The notes: generated by a model not told the origin, from the sequence alone. A DNA stretch of 64,000 nt from DASRBN01 sp035294305 (GCA_035294305.1 DATGLD010000019.1:7705-71704), one strand, 5' to 3'; shown: positions 1 to 8,800, counted from the first letter of the stretch. Numbers and translations are program-made.

Positions 1-422
1 CAAAAATCGCAGTACTCACAGTAACTGTGACGTGCAGCGCAATTTCCTTCAATCTCATAGCCGCCAAGAAGCAAATACTGGGAGCGGGAAAACAGTTTGG
101 AAGGCTAACGAGTGTCCAGTTTAGTATTGTTGGTATCACGAGCAGAAAAGGAGTCATAACGCTCAGATTGTATGTCACGGCAATTGTGAAGCCGATTCTC
201 AGGCTTCGTTTCGTAAACACTGGAAAATAAAGCAAGTTACTGGTATACTTAGAGGTAGCAGACAACAAAATAGAAAGCGGATGTGCTGCTGTTGCGAGCA
301 GTCAACACATCCATTCCCGTCATGGTGAGCCACCACGCATGACGATTAACCTCATTGTACCACAATGACCGTGCATTGGTCTATGTGTTTGGCTCACCGT
401 TTTTGGAAAGTGAGCCACCACT
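1..422. other. Left edge of an integrated element, no confident gene
   Basis: I see no convincing gene here. A 67-codon frame at 27-230 has no clear ribosome binding site and no recognisable motif. The stretch lies directly upstream of a large serine recombinase gene and is probably non-coding sequence of the same integrated element, which must continue to the left of the window because the 5' part of the interrupted host gene is not found here. Confidence 0.5.
325..421. repeat. Repeated GTGAGCC motifs before the recombinase
   Basis: The 12-mer GTGAGCCACCAC occurs twice on the plus strand (325-336 and 410-421), and its core in inverted orientation, GGCTCAC, lies at 391-397. The motifs end right at the first possible start codon of the recombinase. 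They may be operator sites or recombinase-binding sites; which of these cannot be decided from sequence. Confidence 0.5.
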
Positions 423-470
423 ATGCCAAGCGCTACCTCTTTGTATGCCCTAGAGATGGAGTTTCTAGGG

Positions 471-2285
471 ATGAACAAAACCCGCATTCGTGCCGCAGGC
501 TACCCTCGTGTCTCTGACGAAGGTCTCGCTGATTCTAAAACCTTGGAGTCGCAAGAGAAGGAAATCCGCGAGTACATTGCGAAGATGAGGTATGAACTGA
601 CTGAAGACCGCATGTACCCCGAAGCTAAGAGTGCCTACCTGGTACCGTTCCGCCAGCGGAAACGGTTTGTAGAGCTCTTAGAGGCCGCAAAACGCGGCGA
701 GTTTGATGTGGTTGTTGTCACCGAGTACAATCGCCTGGATCGTCGCCAGGTGCAACAAGCAGTGATTATTGACATTCTGGAGAGCTACGGCGTTAAGGTC
801 GAGTCTGTTACCGAGAAGTTTGATGACTCACCCATTGGCAACTTTATGCGCGCAGTCTATGCGTTTATTGCCGAGGTCGAGCGAGAGAAAACCCTGTATC
901 GCACCAGCCGTGCGAAGAAACATCGCGCTCAAGAAAACCTCACCGGACAGGGAGAGCCGAGGTATGGCTACACCTATATCGACACAGACGACTATGAACG
1001 TGCCCGCTACCTCATTGATACGGAGGTCATTTACATGGATGCTGAAGGCATCCTCTGGACACGAGCAACTGTTGTTCGGTTCATCCACACCTCGATTCAG
1101 CAAGGTAAAAGCCTGAGGAGTATTGCCATTACATTGACTGAGATGGGGATTCCATCCCCTCGCGGGAAATCATATTGGAGCGTGACAACCGTTGACTACA
1201 TTGCCAAAGATAAATGGTACACCGGTAAAGACCTCACAGTCTACTACTATGAACGTCACGGCAAGAAAGTCACCAAGCGGCCAACTGAGGAACAAATCAA
1301 GCTACCGGATGGCATTGTGCCACCGATTATCACAGTCGAGTGCTATCAGGCGACCCAGGAGCAACTAGCACGAAACAAGCAGTTCTCCATGCGTAATAAC
1401 CAGCATCCCAAAGATACCGGTATTTTGCGCGGTGGTCTGTGCAAATGTGGCATCTGTGGCTATACCATGATTGTCAGTCATCCCATGCGCTCGTATAAAG
1501 AGCAGACCAATATTCCTGTGCCGCCCAAATACGTCTGTGGCAGACGTGATGGGGTTGAGGATATTAAGCATCATCACTATGTGACCATCTTTGTTCACTT
1601 GTTGGATAAACAGGCCTGGGAACTCGCTACGGCCTACATCCGCCAGCCGAATCTTATCAGAGAGCGCGTCGCGAAAATTATCGCGCAGCATAAACCGACT
1701 GACACACTTGAGGATGTGAAGGCCTCCATTGCTAACCTCAATCGAAAGATCAATAATCTCATCAGGCTGGCCGAGGATGTGACCGACGACAATGAACTCA
1801 CCAACATAAAAGGGAGAATGGTAGACCTCCAGAAGCAGAAGCGCGAATTGACGATCCTGCTGAACGAGGTGGCAGAAGAACAGGATTTACAGGAGGAGTT
1901 GGAAAGAGAGTTGCAACGCTTTGAGCAATGGACAGCAAAGGTGCGACCACTACTGGATGATCCAGATTTCAAGCCCTCCTATGAAGAGATGCAGACAGCT
2001 TGCGTCATACTTGGTGTCACTGCGAAGGTCTTCCCGGATAAACCGGAATACCCAACACGTATTCAGCTTGAGGTTGCCCCGCCTAAATTGATGCAGATTG
2101 TGTCCAAAACTTCTGGAAATACCTCAAATTGTTTAAACTCATGTTCTGGGGACATGTCCTGGAGGATGGCTACCTGCTCGACCTTGATGGCCCTATTTCT
2201 CCTTTCGTCAATGCCACAACGCGCTACGGGCGGCAGTTCGCCGCCTTTTTACCGGCGCTCTTCCTCTGCGAACGCTGGCGCATGA
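471..2285 (+). CDS. Large serine recombinase (site-specific integrase)
   Basis: This is a large serine recombinase that would catalyse integration and excision of a mobile element through a 5'-phosphoserine intermediate. The N-terminal resolvase domain carries the nucleophile in the motif YPRVS (Ser15 from this start). A recombinase domain follows, then a zinc ribbon (CKCGICG and later cysteines, about residues 325-360), and then a long coiled coil (about residues 420-500), the usual order for the family. An earlier ATG at 423 is in frame, but the ATG at 471 follows a GGAG and places the catalytic domain at the N-terminus. The last roughly 60 codons run out of frame through the neighbouring DUF790 gene, so the reading frame ends in host sequence. 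Confidence 0.9.
   Translation: MNKTRIRAAGYPRVSDEGLADSKTLESQEKEIREYIAKMRYELTEDRMYPEAKSAYLVPFRQRKRFVELLEAAKRGEFDVVVVTEYNRLDRRQVQQAVIIDILESYGVKVESVTEKFDDSPIGNFMRAVYAFIAEVEREKTLYRTSRAKKHRAQENLTGQGEPRYGYTYIDTDDYERARYLIDTEVIYMDAEGILWTRATVVRFIHTSIQQGKSLRSIAITLTEMGIPSPRGKSYWSVTTVDYIAKDKWYTGKDLTVYYYERHGKKVTKRPTEEQIKLPDGIVPPIITVECYQATQEQLARNKQFSMRNNQHPKDTGILRGGLCKCGICGYTMIVSHPMRSYKEQTNIPVPPKYVCGRRDGVEDIKHHHYVTIFVHLLDKQAWELATAYIRQPNLIRERVAKIIAQHKPTDTLEDVKASIANLNRKINNLIRLAEDVTDDNELTNIKGRMVDLQKQKRELTILLNEVAEEQDLQEELERELQRFEQWTAKVRPLLDDPDFKPSYEEMQTACVILGVTAKVFPDKPEYPTRIQLEVAPPKLMQIVSKTSGNTSNCLNSCSGDMSWRMATCSTLMALFLLSSMPQRATGGSSPPFYRRSSSANAGA
2087..2105. other. Junction between integrated element and host DUF790 gene
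   Basis: The frame of the downstream DUF790 gene is closed by TAA at 2084-2086 and open from 2087. Its residues start to look like the family (FWKYLKLFKLMFW) from about 2108, while the recombinase frame is still family-like up to about 2095. The attachment-site crossover therefore most likely lies in or close to this interval. The partner half-site and the N-terminal half of the host gene should be at the other end of the element, outside the window. Confidence 0.55.
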
Positions 2286-2839
2286 CTGCTACAATAATCG
2301 CTCCGCAGACAGGCGCTATGGCAACCTACCGACTCGATTATACGATGCCTTTTCAGAGCCATTTCAAACAGAGCGGCCTCTTCGACAGCCGCCTGGAGGC
2401 CGACTTCGCCGGCGAATTTGAGCAAAAGATGGGCGACAAACGCGGCCACTGGCTACTGAGGCGTGAAAGCGAAGTCCTGTTGCTTGACGATACGGTGATG
2501 ATCCCAGATTTTACGCTGGTTGACGAGGAGGATGAAACGCGCAAGATTCTTATCGAACTCGTAGGCTTCTGGCATCCCGAATACCTGCGGCGCAAAGTGG
2601 AAAAAGTCCGCGCCGCGCATTGCCAACATCTCTTGCTGCTCGTCTACCGTGGCTTGAATATCGCCGGCGATGTGTTTCAAGATACCGCCAGTGAAGTCAT
2701 CTTCTTCGCGCAAAAGCCGGTGCTGAAAGAGGTGATGGAGCAGGTCGAGGAGATGGCCGGACGGATTTATGGGCCACGGAAGAAGGATGATAATAAAGGC
2801 GGAAAGAAAGGAAGTAAGAAACAGAAGGATGGTTTGTGA
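2102..2839 (+). pseudogene. DUF790 (Bax1-like) protein, 5'-truncated by the element
   Basis: The translated segment matches the C-terminal half of DUF790/Bax1 proteins, which partner XPB-type helicases and contain a nuclease-like domain. Visible hallmarks are LDGPISPF, TTRYGRQFAAFLPAL, a conserved IPDF and a segment around IELVGFWHPEYLRRK resembling the family's nuclease core. Residues upstream of the junction belong to the serine recombinase element, so the N-terminal part is missing. Possible internal starts are TTG at 2129 and ATG at 2141, but a product from these would lack the N-terminal domain. The Lys-rich tail (KKDDNKGGKKGSKK) closes the protein. Excision of the element would be expected to restore a full-length gene. 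Confidence 0.75.
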
Positions 2840-2913
2840 CGCTTTTTTGAGCGTCGTAACCCAATTTTTGTTCCGCGTTATCGCCTGTCTTTTCTTGCCT
2901 GGCAAAGCCTGTC

Positions 2914-3465
2914 TCAATCCCGTTGACTCACTCGCATCCAGGTATGGCTGGCCAGCACGATGTGGCGCGGCAGGCATAAATCTCCTGTGGTCTGAAGCAG
3001 CAGCGTATTTCCCTGTAACTGCCAGGTGTAGGTCGCGAATTGCGCGTTTGACCCGTAGAGGGGTACATAATATTCCAGACACTTCGAATCGGTCAGCAGC
3101 ATAACCCGGTTACCGTCGATCTTAAACATGCCGGTGCCTATATATTGACGCCCATACTCGTTGTTGTCCTGCGCGATCCAGATACCATCGCTGCGAAACG
3201 TCAAATACCACATCCCCGGAATGGCCATACCTCCGGCATTTCCTTGCATATAGCCAGTGTTGAGTTCAGGATGGCCCGCTACGTCTTTTGAGGTGACGGT
3301 TGTCGTATAGGTCCCGATCAAGGGAGAGGAGATGTTGGGGGTAGGTGTGGGAGTGGGCAGAAGCGCCGTATTCCTCTTCGGACCGGAAGATGGCCCTGAT
3401 TGAAAGCAGCCGGCCAGCATTACCGCTAACAATATTGGCAGGAAGATGCGGGGGATTTTTTTCAT
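2914..3465 (-). CDS. Putative lipoprotein of unknown function
   Basis: The protein has a classical lipoprotein signal: MKK, a hydrophobic stretch and the lipobox LAGC, followed by a Ser/Pro/Thr-rich linker (TPTPTP). The mature part of about 140 residues has alternating polar and aromatic residues (MWYLTFRSDGIWI, GTGMFKIDGNRVMLL) that suggest a small beta-rich lipocalin-like fold. It is expected to be anchored at the outer face of the membrane. An upstream ATG at 3489 is in frame, but the ATG at 3465 is preceded by GAGGTGAT at good spacing and puts the signal peptide at the N-terminus. It is convergent with the DUF790 fragment. I do not recognise a specific function. Confidence 0.75.
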   Translation of the reverse strand: MKKIPRIFLPILLAVMLAGCFQSGPSSGPKRNTALLPTPTPTPNISSPLIGTYTTTVTSKDVAGHPELNTGYMQGNAGGMAIPGMWYLTFRSDGIWIAQDNNEYGRQYIGTGMFKIDGNRVMLLTDSKCLEYYVPLYGSNAQFATYTWQLQGNTLLLQTTGDLCLPRHIVLASHTWMRVSQRD

Positions 3466-3583
3466 CGCGATCACCTCGAAGATGGGCAATAGACAACGCT
3501 TACCTCTTTACCCTTTCTTACGCACTACTGCCCTTAAGTATAACACTTCTGCTTGTTTCTCCTCAAAATCTCCCTTACTGAGG

Positions 3584-3606
3584 GATTCTGAGCGCAGCGA
3601 AGAATC
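3584..3606. repeat. Short inverted repeat GATTCT...AGAATC
   Basis: A 23-base hairpin-prone sequence with arms GATTCT and AGAATC around a GCGCAGCGA-type core. A near copy in the opposite orientation lies at about 35627-35647. This looks like a small dispersed repeat of the genome; it lies between the divergent lipoprotein gene and the following gene. Confidence 0.5.
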
Positions 3607-3700
3607 TACTCCGTGTATTGAGAGACCTTTTAGCGCCGGATTCGTAGTTGTAGTGTGAAGAAAAGTCGAACACAGCTCCATTTTTCAGGAGAATAAGCAT

Positions 3701-4120
3701 ATGGAAACACGTTTCTACCAAACACGATCTCTTAACCTACCCGGTATTGCTCAGGCGCTCGTTCAAGAATACCTGGCTCAGGGATACGAAGCGCAGCAAT
3801 TTGGCAATCCCGAATATATGACGGTTCAGCTAAGGAAAGAAAGTACCTTGCGTTCTATCGTCGGCTTTAATAAAGCGCTCGGTATCACTTTACAGTATTC
3901 CAACGATGGGACGCTTGTGCGCGTTGGGGCGCAGGACTGGGTAGACCAGATAGCAGTGGGCGCTGTCGGCCTTGTGCTGCATCCACTGTTGATCACCGCT
4001 GCTGTCGGAGCATTCTCACAATACAGCGTCGTGCATGATATACTCAATTCGATTGATCGGCTGGTTCGTCAGCAGCAACCTGCTGTGCAGATGGATGTTC
4101 CACCGACAAGTTTATCGTAA
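3701..4120 (+). CDS. Conserved-looking hypothetical protein, 139 aa
   Basis: Small protein with an N-terminal alpha/beta-looking region (residues 1-75) and a hydrophobic segment (about 86-110, IAVGAVGLVLHPLLITAAVGAF) that could be a membrane helix or hairpin, then a short amphipathic C-terminus. Translation is supported by an AGGAG a few bases upstream of the ATG. It stands alone between the lipoprotein and a convergent sulfotransferase. No function can be assigned; a membrane-associated role is possible. Confidence 0.6.
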   Translation: METRFYQTRSLNLPGIAQALVQEYLAQGYEAQQFGNPEYMTVQLRKESTLRSIVGFNKALGITLQYSNDGTLVRVGAQDWVDQIAVGAVGLVLHPLLITAAVGAFSQYSVVHDILNSIDRLVRQQQPAVQMDVPPTSLS

Positions 4121-4225
4121 GAGCGAGGCTATAGGAGTTCGCAGGAAACTTCCAGGAGAGAAAACAAGATGACCACAAGAGTACATCCCTTGCGGTCATC
4201 TTGCTCCGGTTCTCTTCAAGTTGTT

Positions 4226-5071
4226 TTACACGACCGAATCCACGCGTTTGAGGGCGTAGTAGCGCTGCACCCATTCCTCAGACAGCCCATCCGCCTGCCG
4301 CTTCATGCGCCGCTCACCAAAAACAATACGTTCACCTAAGGGAATATGCAGGTAGCGCAAAATGTTCAATGCTGTCTCTTCATATGAGCCGGCCAGTTCC
4401 TCATAAATCACTGTATATGGTCGCACACCGCATTCGGCGAAGTACTGCTGCCAGGCTTCATCATGGGCATTGATGCGCCGCACTAAATGATCAATCGCCT
4501 CAAAGTTGAACACCAGCTCGTTATGATGGTACCTGTCTGCCAGTGCATCTTGCCCATCGTGTTTCCATGTCCAGGTTTGAATGGCTTTCCATAGCGAGAC
4601 TGCCTGCCGCGCCTTGTCGCGCCTCGTCACCCAGATGTAATGCAGGTCAGGAAAAATCGCATGCAGTATATCCGGTATGGCCATGTGACGATAGGCCGGA
4701 ATTTGCCGCACGTTCTCGATAAAATCACCGCAGTATCCCCACATCATCTTCGCGCCAAAAACACCATTGGAGGTAGTTCCCTCCTCAAGCACGCGCGCAA
4801 GATACTGCGCGTAACCGGGACCATCCCAGAATGTAGGCTGGCCATACTCATCATCCAGGCGTGAGTAATTCCCGAGTAGTTCGAGAATAGCGGTATTTTC
4901 TATGTCCTCGAAGTACTCCCGAGGGCGGCGGGGAAGTCCTGTTTTCTTCAGCGCCTCGAAGTACTCTTTCGGATGCCCGGCCAGGCCGGTATTGTCCAAC
5001 GCCTCGCACAGTAGAGTACTTCCACTGCGAGGGGTGGCACAGATAAGGTAAGACGTGTTTGGCTTTGGCAC
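4226..5071 (-). CDS. Stf0-type sulfotransferase (paralogue 1)
   Basis: The protein resembles Stf0-family sulfotransferases, which move a sulfuryl group from PAPS to a carbohydrate or lipid hydroxyl; the founding member is mycobacterial trehalose 2-sulfotransferase. The PAPS-binding 5'-phosphosulfate loop is intact near the N-terminus (ATPRSGSTLL, residues 12-21), followed by GLAGHPKEYF. Further family features are GAKMMWGY, LHYIWVTRRDKARQAVSLWKA (a 3'-phosphate-binding-type Arg/Ser stretch) and VIYEEL. Length (281 aa) is normal. The start is a GTG with GAGGAG six bases upstream. A paralogue lies at 8987-9814 with the same promoter elements. The acceptor is unknown. Confidence 0.87.
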   Translation of the reverse strand: MPKPNTSYLICATPRSGSTLLCEALDNTGLAGHPKEYFEALKKTGLPRRPREYFEDIENTAILELLGNYSRLDDEYGQPTFWDGPGYAQYLARVLEEGTTSNGVFGAKMMWGYCGDFIENVRQIPAYRHMAIPDILHAIFPDLHYIWVTRRDKARQAVSLWKAIQTWTWKHDGQDALADRYHHNELVFNFEAIDHLVRRINAHDEAWQQYFAECGVRPYTVIYEELAGSYEETALNILRYLHIPLGERIVFGERRMKRQADGLSEEWVQRYYALKRVDSVV

Positions 5072-5114
5072 CTTGTACTCCTCTCATTTTCCTATCTGAA
5101 ACGTCTGTAAATGA

Positions 5115-5143
5115 ACAATAGCATATTTTCATCATTCTTTCAA
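5115..5143 (-). promoter_or_regulatory. Putative promoter of sulfotransferase 1
   Basis: On the minus strand TTGAAA (5138-5143) and TATTGT (5115-5120) are separated by 17 bases, with a TATG just before the -10. The same two hexamers and spacer, plus an upstream ATAACTTGAA context, precede sulfotransferase 2 at 9907-9935. The rest of the 309-base gap up to the sulfatase start holds only A+T-rich sequence and a short dyad (GGTCT...AGACC near 5182-5206). Confidence 0.55.
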
Positions 5144-5380
5144 GTTATCTATATCATTCATTTATGTTATAATAATAGGTAGGTCTGGCGCATCGCGCAC
5201 TAGACCGGTATGTTATGCTGTAGCTATGACACGATTTTGGGGTTAGAGTAGGTTCCATCAACTAGTAGGAGTGATGGGCGGACGAGTTTCCCCTACCATC
5301 CGTCATCGTAACCCCCGCCCCTACTGTGGCAGCTGTTGTTGGTGGATTCGCCGTAGTAGTTGAAAGAAGAGTACATACTT

Positions 5381-6685
5381 ATGCAAGAACATTATCCAAA
5401 CATCCTCTATCTTCACTCTCATGATACCGGGCGCTATGTTCAACCTTATGGATTTGCTATCCCAACGCCCAACATTCAACGTCTTGCTGAGCAGGGAATC
5501 TTATTCCGTAAGGCGTTTTGTGTTGCTCCAACATGCTCCGGCAGCCGCGCAAGCCTGTTGACCGGCCAGTTTGCGCATACCAATGGTATGCTCGGACTGG
5601 CCCACCGGGGTTTCTCTTTGCGCAATTATCGTCATCATATTGTCCATACGTTGCGTAAAGTGGGCTATTATTCCGTCTTAATCGGCGAGCAGCATATCTC
5701 GAAGGAGCCTGATATCATCGGCTATGATCGGGTGTTCAAGATTGAAACCAATCATGTGGCATCAATCGCGCCCATCGCCGTTGATATCCTGCGCAATGGG
5801 CCACGACAGCCCTTTTTTCTCTCCGTGGGATTTTTCGAAACGCATCGCGAGTTTTTTGAGCCTGTCTCGCCGCAGGAAGCCAATTACTGTTTGCCACCGC
5901 CAACCTTGCCCGATATACCTGAGACGCGCCTGGACATGGCAGCGTTCAAGGCGAGCGCGCAATCCCTCGATAAGGGCGTAGGCGCTGTTCTGAACGCCCT
6001 TGAGGCCGGTGGGCTTGCTGAAAACACGCTGGTCATCTGCACAACCGATCATGGGTTGGCTTTCCCAAGAATGAAGACCAATCTGACCGATCATGGTATT
6101 GGTGTGATGCTCATACTGCGCGGGCCGGGTGGTTTTTTCGGCGGCAAAGTCTGCGACGCCATGGTTTCGCAGATCGACCTCTTCCCCACCGTCTGTGATC
6201 TGCTGCAAATTGAGCGACCGGAATGGCTGCAAGGCAAATCGCTGATGCCCCTCATTCAGGGCAAGACGCAGCGCGTCAACGAGCAGATTTTCGCCGAGAC
6301 GACCTACCACGCCGCCTACGAGCCGCAGCGAGCCGTGCGCACTGAACGCTGGAAGTACATCCGGCGCTTCGGCGACCGTCTGACGCCTGTGTTGCCCAAT
6401 ACAGACGACAGCCCCAGTAAGAGGTTGCTGCTGCGCTACGGCTGGAAGGACCGGCCCATCGCGCAGGAGCAACTCTACGATCTGATCTTCGATCCCGGCG
6501 AGGCTTGCAATGTAGCGAATGATCCGGGGCTGGCCCCGGTTCTGGATGAGATGCGCAGCCGGTTGGAGCAGTGGATGAGCAGTACCGATGATCCGCTCTT
6601 ACATGGGCCTGTCCCTGCTCCCGCTGGCGCCGAATTCAACGACCCGGATCAACTATCACCGTATGAGCCAATGTATAGGGTGTAG
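5381..6685 (+). CDS. Sulfatase (alkaline phosphatase superfamily)
   Basis: Type I sulfatase expected to hydrolyse sulfate esters. The formylglycine motif is visible as CSGSRASLLTG from Cys52; the usual Pro or Ala at the third position is Gly here. Other active-site elements are NILYLHSHDTGRY (metal-binding strand), NIQRLAEQGILF and CTTDHGLAF (metal ligands). No signal peptide is seen, so the enzyme looks cytoplasmic. A TTG start at 5360 is in frame, but the ATG at 5381 begins just before the conserved first strand. It sits next to two sulfotransferases and a sulfite-oxidase-like gene, which hints at handling of sulfated metabolites. The substrate cannot be told from sequence. Confidence 0.88.
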   Translation: MQEHYPNILYLHSHDTGRYVQPYGFAIPTPNIQRLAEQGILFRKAFCVAPTCSGSRASLLTGQFAHTNGMLGLAHRGFSLRNYRHHIVHTLRKVGYYSVLIGEQHISKEPDIIGYDRVFKIETNHVASIAPIAVDILRNGPRQPFFLSVGFFETHREFFEPVSPQEANYCLPPPTLPDIPETRLDMAAFKASAQSLDKGVGAVLNALEAGGLAENTLVICTTDHGLAFPRMKTNLTDHGIGVMLILRGPGGFFGGKVCDAMVSQIDLFPTVCDLLQIERPEWLQGKSLMPLIQGKTQRVNEQIFAETTYHAAYEPQRAVRTERWKYIRRFGDRLTPVLPNTDDSPSKRLLLRYGWKDRPIAQEQLYDLIFDPGEACNVANDPGLAPVLDEMRSRLEQWMSSTDDPLLHGPVPAPAGAEFNDPDQLSPYEPMYRV

Positions 6686-6731
6686 TAGAGGCAGCGCCCG
6701 GCGTGGTTCAAGCCTCTACTTTACAATGCAA

Positions 6732-6780
6732 AGCCCGCTCCTATGAAGTGCCCCTCGTAGGCACTTCATAGGAGCGGGCT
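6732..6780. terminator. Long perfect hairpin between convergent genes
   Basis: A perfect 21-base inverted repeat (arms 6732-6752 and 6760-6780) with a 7-base loop lies between the sulfatase gene and the convergent gene at 6780-7616. There is no clear T-run, so it may be a bidirectional terminator or a small palindromic repeat. It touches the stop codon of the minus-strand gene. Confidence 0.6.
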
Positions 6781-7616
6781 CAAGGAGATGACGGGCGTAT
6801 TTTGCTTTGTTCCCGTCTACCACCTGCGCAGGCGGCCTGATGAACTTTTCCACCCGAATCGGGCAAGACCTTCTTCCTGTAGGGACAGCGACTCGTCCCT
6901 GTCCACTTCAGGCGCTTAGGATCGCCACCAGGCGCTGTCATATGTGAGGTACGAGGACAGGGACGAGCGGCTGTCCCTACACCATCGTAGATACACTCCC
7001 AAATTGTTGGCCTCGTCTGTGGTTCCTCAAAAAAGTAGTATCTTGTCTTTTGCAACAGCATCTCGGTATGATCGAGTCCTTGCGGCATGATGCCATGATG
7101 CAGGCGTATCCACTCATAATAGGCCTCCGACAGGCTATAGGCCGCGTAGCGATGGATAGGCGTGTCCCTGATATGCATCTTCGCCTCCACATCGCTTAAG
7201 AGCACCAGGTTGCACCAATCTCCATTGCGCAATTCCAGCGAGGAATAACTGATTATGCCCGGCGCATTCACCAACTCTACCAGCAATTGCCTGTCGATAT
7301 CCTCGATCTGATCAGCAATCGAGTCTTGCAATGCCTTTCTTTTGCGACTGATAAAACCAACGAACATAAGCGTATCTCTCAGCACCAGTTCCTGCTGTTT
7401 GTAAATCGCTATACGGTGCATGCGTCCGTACCGTTCCTGTAAGCGGTACAATAATGGTTGCGATGCGGGAACCTGCTCGTCTAGCTGGCGGACCGTCAAA
7501 TGGAGCCTGCGCGCCATATAACGCAGCACGACCAGATCTAACTTGCCTTTCTGGATATCAACGTTACCGGCATCGTTTCTCAGACCTTCTTGAGCGAGCA
7601 GGCGAAAGCGTTGCAT
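6780..7616 (-). CDS. Unknown protein encoded behind sulfite oxidase
   Basis: I do not recognise this 278-residue product. Residues 1 to about 210 look like an ordinary soluble, mostly helical protein (VLRYMARRLHLTVRQLDEQV, FVGFISRKRKALQDSIADQIEDID, LLSDVEAKMHIRDTPIHRYAAYSLSEAYYEW). It starts 27 bases after the sulfite-oxidase-like gene with a GGGAGA ribosome binding site, so the two are probably co-transcribed. The last roughly 65 residues, after WECIYDG, are Arg/Pro/Gly-rich and read through a palindromic element at 6879-6980. The original C-terminus has probably been replaced by that insertion. A role linked to the molybdoenzyme is possible but unproven. Confidence 0.65.
   Translation of the reverse strand: MQRFRLLAQEGLRNDAGNVDIQKGKLDLVVLRYMARRLHLTVRQLDEQVPASQPLLYRLQERYGRMHRIAIYKQQELVLRDTLMFVGFISRKRKALQDSIADQIEDIDRQLLVELVNAPGIISYSSLELRNGDWCNLVLLSDVEAKMHIRDTPIHRYAAYSLSEAYYEWIRLHHGIMPQGLDHTEMLLQKTRYYFFEEPQTRPTIWECIYDGVGTAARPCPRTSHMTAPGGDPKRLKWTGTSRCPYRKKVLPDSGGKVHQAACAGGRREQSKIRPSSP
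6879..6980. repeat. Palindromic repeat element (102 bp)
   Basis: Two 26-base arms (6879-6904 and 6955-6980) are inverted copies of one another with 24 of 26 positions matching; they begin with GTAGGGACAGC and end with CTCGTCCCTGTCC. Each arm can also fold on itself. It lies inside the 3' end of a minus-strand reading frame. A half copy with GGGACAG...CTGTCCC is seen at about 59823-59838. It looks like a small non-autonomous repeat. Confidence 0.7.
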
Positions 7617-7643
7617 GTATTTATCTCCCTTTCTCTTTCTATG

Positions 7644-8759
7644 CTAGAATACAGACACGTGTACGCGGTGCCAGGCATTGTTCATATATCCCTTGAAGTT
7701 CCACACCTCGCGCAGATTGGCAGGCTGCGTGCGTCCTCTCGAATCCGAGGCCCGCGCAACAATCTCATAACAACCAGGCTCCAGTTGAAAAGAAGCTTCC
7801 CAGAAGCACCATGTCCATGGATGCGGCCTTTCCAGCAACTTTGCCTCCCGCCACGTCGCGCCACCATTGAGCGAAAGCTCAACTGTTTCGATGTGCGCCC
7901 CCTCGCCCGTAATCGCGTATCCCTGGATCGTCAGAGGCCCTGCGGGAAGCACTTCAGATGCGCGAGGCCGGCAGATAACGGTATTGATCGCCAGGTCAGA
8001 CAGCACCTTTCCTTCATCCCAATTCGCATCTTCGACTTGTGTATCAGGTGGAAAGAGCTTGTAAGCGTGGCGTTGAAAATAATTGCTGGAAGGAGAAGCT
8101 TGCAGGCGAATATTGCCCAGCCACTTCACGCTGCGTGCGCCAATATAGCCGGGCACCACAACGCGCAGTGGAAAACCATGCTCCCGTGTCAATGGCTCGC
8201 CATTCATCTCATAGGCCAGCAGCACTTCTCCAGATAGCGCCTTCTCGAGAGGAATAGAAGCGCCAAACCCAAATCGCTCTCCGCCCTTTTCAATCTCATC
8301 GAGACCCAGAAATGCTACGTGCTTCACGCCGGGTCCTATACCCGCCGCCAGCAGCACCTCGCGCAAAGGCACGCCTCGCCATTCAGCAGTGCTAATTGCA
8401 TCGGCGTCCCATGCAACCTCTCCCCGGATTGGTTGAACAACAGCAAGTTCGTTACGCCGGTGCCCCGCGCATTGTAGCGTAGCCACAACGCTAGAACTGG
8501 CAAATTCAATCTGTAAGTCATCAAGAGACAACTCCAATGGAACCTTTACCCTCCCGCCCACGGATAGGCGATACGTTTCCACATCCACATCTGGAATAGA
8601 GCCATGATTGCGGATGAAAAAGCGTTTCTGCGACGTGATAAATTCCTCACGCGCTACTTCAGGCGCAATCCCGGCATTGAGTGGATGTAACGAATGTAAA
8701 ACCATCTCCGCCTGCTCGATTGTTACGCCCGCTTCAAGCGATTCTTGCGTGACCGACAT
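7644..8759 (-). CDS. Sulfite oxidase-like molybdopterin enzyme
   Basis: Belongs to the sulfite oxidase family of molybdenum cofactor enzymes. The cofactor-ligating cysteine is Cys97 in TLQCAGHRR; other family marks are EHGFPLRVVVPGYIGARSVKWL and a C-terminal immunoglobulin-like dimerisation domain (ETVELSLNGGATWREA, about residues 265-360). There is no heme or b5 domain and no Tat signal, so it appears cytoplasmic and would need an external electron acceptor. Length (371 aa) fits the bare Mo-plus-dimerisation architecture. It is followed after 27 bases by an unknown gene in the same direction. Two palindromic operators precede it. Sulfite or another sulfur oxyanion is the likely substrate. 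Confidence 0.9.
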   Translation of the reverse strand: MSVTQESLEAGVTIEQAEMVLHSLHPLNAGIAPEVAREEFITSQKRFFIRNHGSIPDVDVETYRLSVGGRVKVPLELSLDDLQIEFASSSVVATLQCAGHRRNELAVVQPIRGEVAWDADAISTAEWRGVPLREVLLAAGIGPGVKHVAFLGLDEIEKGGERFGFGASIPLEKALSGEVLLAYEMNGEPLTREHGFPLRVVVPGYIGARSVKWLGNIRLQASPSSNYFQRHAYKLFPPDTQVEDANWDEGKVLSDLAINTVICRPRASEVLPAGPLTIQGYAITGEGAHIETVELSLNGGATWREAKLLERPHPWTWCFWEASFQLEPGCYEIVARASDSRGRTQPANLREVWNFKGYMNNAWHRVHVSVF

Positions 8760-8786
8760 GGATTTCTCCTTCCTGCTATAATTTAT

Positions 8787-8800
8787 GTAACTAATGTTAC
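8787..8800. promoter_or_regulatory. Palindromic operator GTAAC-N4-GTTAC, proximal copy
   Basis: GTAACTAATGTTAC is a near-perfect palindrome located 28 bases upstream of the sulfite oxidase-like start codon, where the promoter or leader is expected. It shares its half sites with the larger palindrome at 8899-8920. This arrangement suggests a dimeric repressor. Confidence 0.6.

Noticed and set aside
27..230. 67-codon open frame at the left edge
   Set aside because: No ribosome binding site, no recognisable motif and composition not protein-like.
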